Source of the DNA: Fidelibacterota bacterium REDSEA-S14_B6
GTDB taxonomy: Bacteria > Fidelibacterota > Marinisomatia > Marinisomatales > S15-B10
Assembly: GCA_001626655.1 (NCBI GenBank)
Contig: LUOC01000074.1
Span: 1 to 25,787 of the forward strand
Direction: 5' to 3'
Length of the DNA stretch: 25,787 nt
Within the stretch, counting starts at the first letter, position 1, and each line of letters starts with the position of its first letter. Below, piece by piece: positions 24,032 to 25,787 of the stretch. The notes below the pieces were generated by a model that was given only the letters and a program-made list of their open reading frames with translations, searched no databases and was not told the origin of the DNA. The translations under genes and the position numbers were made by a program.

Positions 24032-24919
24032 GTGGCTAACGATCACTCCTCGATAAAATCTATCGTCTCTCGCCTGTCGACTGATAAGCCGGTGAGGAAA
24101 ACCTCTTATCAGGTGAAGGGTGTGCTCATGAGAGAGTTCCCCGATGATCCCCTCATTCCGTTTATCAACGGGACATACCGCAACGACTATCTCTACCCTC
24201 GAGTTCAGGTGAAAATCCTCGATGAGCAGATTTACCTGCTCGGGATTGAAGAAGGGGTTGAGCCGGTTGAATCGCTCGTTAAGAATCTCGATATCATGAA
24301 CTTCGGCAACATTACTTTTCAGGTAGAAGGTGTGGAGAATGACGTACTCGACATCGATTTTGGCCCGTCGGACAAGTCGATTTATTACGAATTTCTTACG
24401 CCGTGGATCGCACTGAACAAGATTAACCTCAAGCGGTACCGATCCCTCGGGAACAGCGATGAAGAGCGCATCAAATTCCTGAGACGGTTGTTGAGCCAGA
24501 ATATCGCTTTTATTGGAAAAGAGCTGGGGCTAAGACTCGACACCAAAATCTTTGTGGATCTTTCCCTCGATTCGCTTAAACCGAGGATCATGGACGAAGG
24601 GAAGAACGCTTCCTTCGAAGGGAGCTTTTGCACCAATTTCGTCCTTCCAAATTTTATCGGTGTGGGGAACGGAATCACCAAGGGGTTCGGTGTCCTCTAC
24701 AGTGAATTGGAGCCCGCCGACGCAGATGAGTATGACGGCGTGACTGAAGTTTCCACCGACAGCTTTTCAGACTTGGAAGAGCTCCCGCAGGGGTGGGAAG
24801 AAGAGGCGATAGATCCTAACGATATACCGAGGAGCAAACGGCGGAAGCGCTCCGAGGACTACGCTGAGCCGAACGAGCCAAACTTCAACACCGCCGAGTA
24901 CCACTCCAAGACTCACTAG
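24032..24919 (+). CDS. Solitary Cas6b-like RAMP-fold protein, probably non-catalytic
   Basis: 295 residues. Order of features: VKGVLMREFP strand; YLYPRVQVKILDEQIYLLGIEEGVE (like the Cas6b YPxxQYKx...GIxEGAE block, 54-77); FLTPWIALNKINLKRY (121-136, as the Cas6b TPWxALN block); FEGSFCTNFVLPNFIG then the glycine-rich loop GVGNGITKGFG (210-220), the RAMP/Cas6 signature GxGxxxxxGFG. The tail (228-295) is acidic, with one basic cluster RSKRRKR. Histidines occur only at 5, 291 and 295, so the core lacks the general-base His of Cas6 endonucleases; the usual HN(H) position reads FIN. GTG start in the same frame as the rho stop, without Shine-Dalgarno. No CRISPR array or other cas gene is in the window. 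Confidence 0.65.
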   Translation: MANDHSSIKSIVSRLSTDKPVRKTSYQVKGVLMREFPDDPLIPFINGTYRNDYLYPRVQVKILDEQIYLLGIEEGVEPVESLVKNLDIMNFGNITFQVEGVENDVLDIDFGPSDKSIYYEFLTPWIALNKINLKRYRSLGNSDEERIKFLRRLLSQNIAFIGKELGLRLDTKIFVDLSLDSLKPRIMDEGKNASFEGSFCTNFVLPNFIGVGNGITKGFGVLYSELEPADADEYDGVTEVSTDSFSDLEELPQGWEEEAIDPNDIPRSKRRKRSEDYAEPNEPNFNTAEYHSKTH

Positions 24920-24931
24920 ACTCCGAAGCCT

Positions 24932-25787
24932 ATGATTGCTGAAAGGGTCGGGCGTATACAACCTTCATTCACGCTTGAGATGACAGCACGCGCCGCCGAT
25001 CTGCGGAACAGCGGCATCGATGTTATCAATCTCGGGGTGGGCGAGCCGGACTTCAACACACCGGCCAACATTCGTGAGGCGGCGGTTCGAGCCATGGCCG
25101 ACGGTCACACCAAGTATACACCGGGCCGCGGCACGCTGGAACTGAGAGAGGCGATCTGTACCAAGCTGAAGCGGGATAACAGTCTCGATTACACCCCCGA
25201 TCAGATTGTGGTCTCTAACGGCGCCAAGCATTCCCTCAGCACGCTCTTTCAGGCGGTGCTCAATCCGGGAGATGAAGTGATCATTTTCTCACCGTACTGG
25301 GTGTCGTACACCGAATTTGTCCGGTTGGCGGATGGCGAGCCCGTTGTCGTCAACACGATCGCCAGCGATAATTTCACTCCGGACTGGGACGACCTCGAAG
25401 CAAAGGTTTCTTCCAGGACGACGGCTGTTATACTCAATTCCCCCTCAAATCCCACAGGGGCGGTCTGGGACGATTCTACTGTGACACGGGTTTTGAGCAT
25501 GGCGGCGGAACACAATTGGATCATCATTTCTGACGAATGTTATGAACGGCTGGTCTATGATGCCCCTTACCGCAGCAGTGAGTTGATCAACGATGTGGGG
25601 GCCAACGTATTGACGATCCAGAGTCTCTCAAAGACCTACGCGATGACGGGTTGGCGGATCGGTTACACCGCGGGAGAGTCAGCAATCATCAATGCCATGG
25701 CGAAGATTCAAGGCCAGACCACTTCCTGCCCCAACTCCATCGGCCAGAAGGCGGCGGTGGAAGCTCTGGTGGGCGATCAGTCTGAAG
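24932..25787 (+). CDS. Class I/II PLP aminotransferase, aspartate type (3' end outside window)
   Basis: 285 codons visible, open to the window edge. Fold-type I features: INLGVGEPDFNTP near the N-terminus, VSNGAKHSL, SPYWVSY, ILNSPSNPTGAVW (Asn that contacts PLP), IISDECYERLVYD (Asp to the pyridine N, Tyr) and QSLSKTYAMTGWRIGY, in which the Lys forms the Schiff base. This pattern fits the Ib aspartate/prephenate aminotransferases (about 390-400 residues). It begins 12 bp after the Cas6-like gene, with a weak GAAG ribosome site, so it belongs to the same transcript. Confidence 0.9.
   Translation, partial: MIAERVGRIQPSFTLEMTARAADLRNSGIDVINLGVGEPDFNTPANIREAAVRAMADGHTKYTPGRGTLELREAICTKLKRDNSLDYTPDQIVVSNGAKHSLSTLFQAVLNPGDEVIIFSPYWVSYTEFVRLADGEPVVVNTIASDNFTPDWDDLEAKVSSRTTAVILNSPSNPTGAVWDDSTVTRVLSMAAEHNWIIISDECYERLVYDAPYRSSELINDVGANVLTIQSLSKTYAMTGWRIGYTAGESAIINAMAKIQGQTTSCPNSIGQKAAVEALVGDQSE

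Noticed and set aside
24032..25787. CRISPR array near the Cas6-like gene
   Set aside because: No regularly spaced direct repeats of 24-40 bp are present anywhere in the window.

Overview
The window is a gene-dense bacterial chromosome segment with about 30 protein genes, almost no intergenic space, GC in the mid-50s by eye and frequent GTG/TTG starts. Several products have signal peptides and end as outer-membrane beta-barrels, so the cell is Gram-negative. The gene types (DUF4097 adhesin-like protein, bactofilin-like barrel, helix-hairpin-helix outer-membrane protein, split B12-dependent mutase subunit, Cas6b-like RAMP protein) suggest a member of the Fibrobacteres-Chlorobi-Bacteroidetes side of the tree, possibly Marinimicrobia. 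That placement is inference. No rRNA, tRNA, IS element, prophage or CRISPR array was seen.

Layout. (1) 1-3990, plus strand: the end of a HEAT-repeat protein, then three exported proteins (DUF4097 beta-strand repeat protein, outer-membrane barrel with a bactofilin-like head, toast-rack/LiaF-like protein). This looks like the tail of an envelope-stress operon. (2) 3991-16992, minus strand: an unbroken run of 16 genes, most overlapping by 1-13 bp. In order of transcription: B12-binding mutase subunit, TPR protein with a histone-like Lys-rich linker, M24 aminopeptidase, HAD phosphatase, MrfA-type helicase, PAP2 phosphatase, CsaA, homocysteine S-methyltransferase, MarR regulator, MutY, MrfB-type exonuclease, PlsC acyltransferase, DoxX-like protein, HAD phosphatase, four-TM protein, thioredoxin-like protein. 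(3) 16993-17190: divergent intergenic region. (4) 17191-25787, plus strand: two outer-membrane proteins, N-acetylmuramoyl-L-alanine amidase, FolC, Rho, a Cas6-like RAMP protein and the start of an aspartate-type aminotransferase.

Functional threads. The minus-strand run carries a DNA-repair set: MrfA and MrfB (partners in the Bacillus mitomycin-adduct excision pathway) and MutY. It also carries a MarR regulator gene flanked by two nearly identical 13-bp palindromes, one next to its own start codon and one next to the mutY start codon. This suggests inducible control of mutY-mrfB.

Most notable points: a solitary Cas6b-like protein with no histidine in its RAMP core and no CRISPR context; rho interrupted by what looks like a 10-nt deletion; mutY missing part of its C-terminal domain, with the family's terminal motif still readable in another frame across the start of the next gene; and the twin MarR-type operators. 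No stretch over 300 bp lacks a gene; the longest gap is the 198-bp divergent region.
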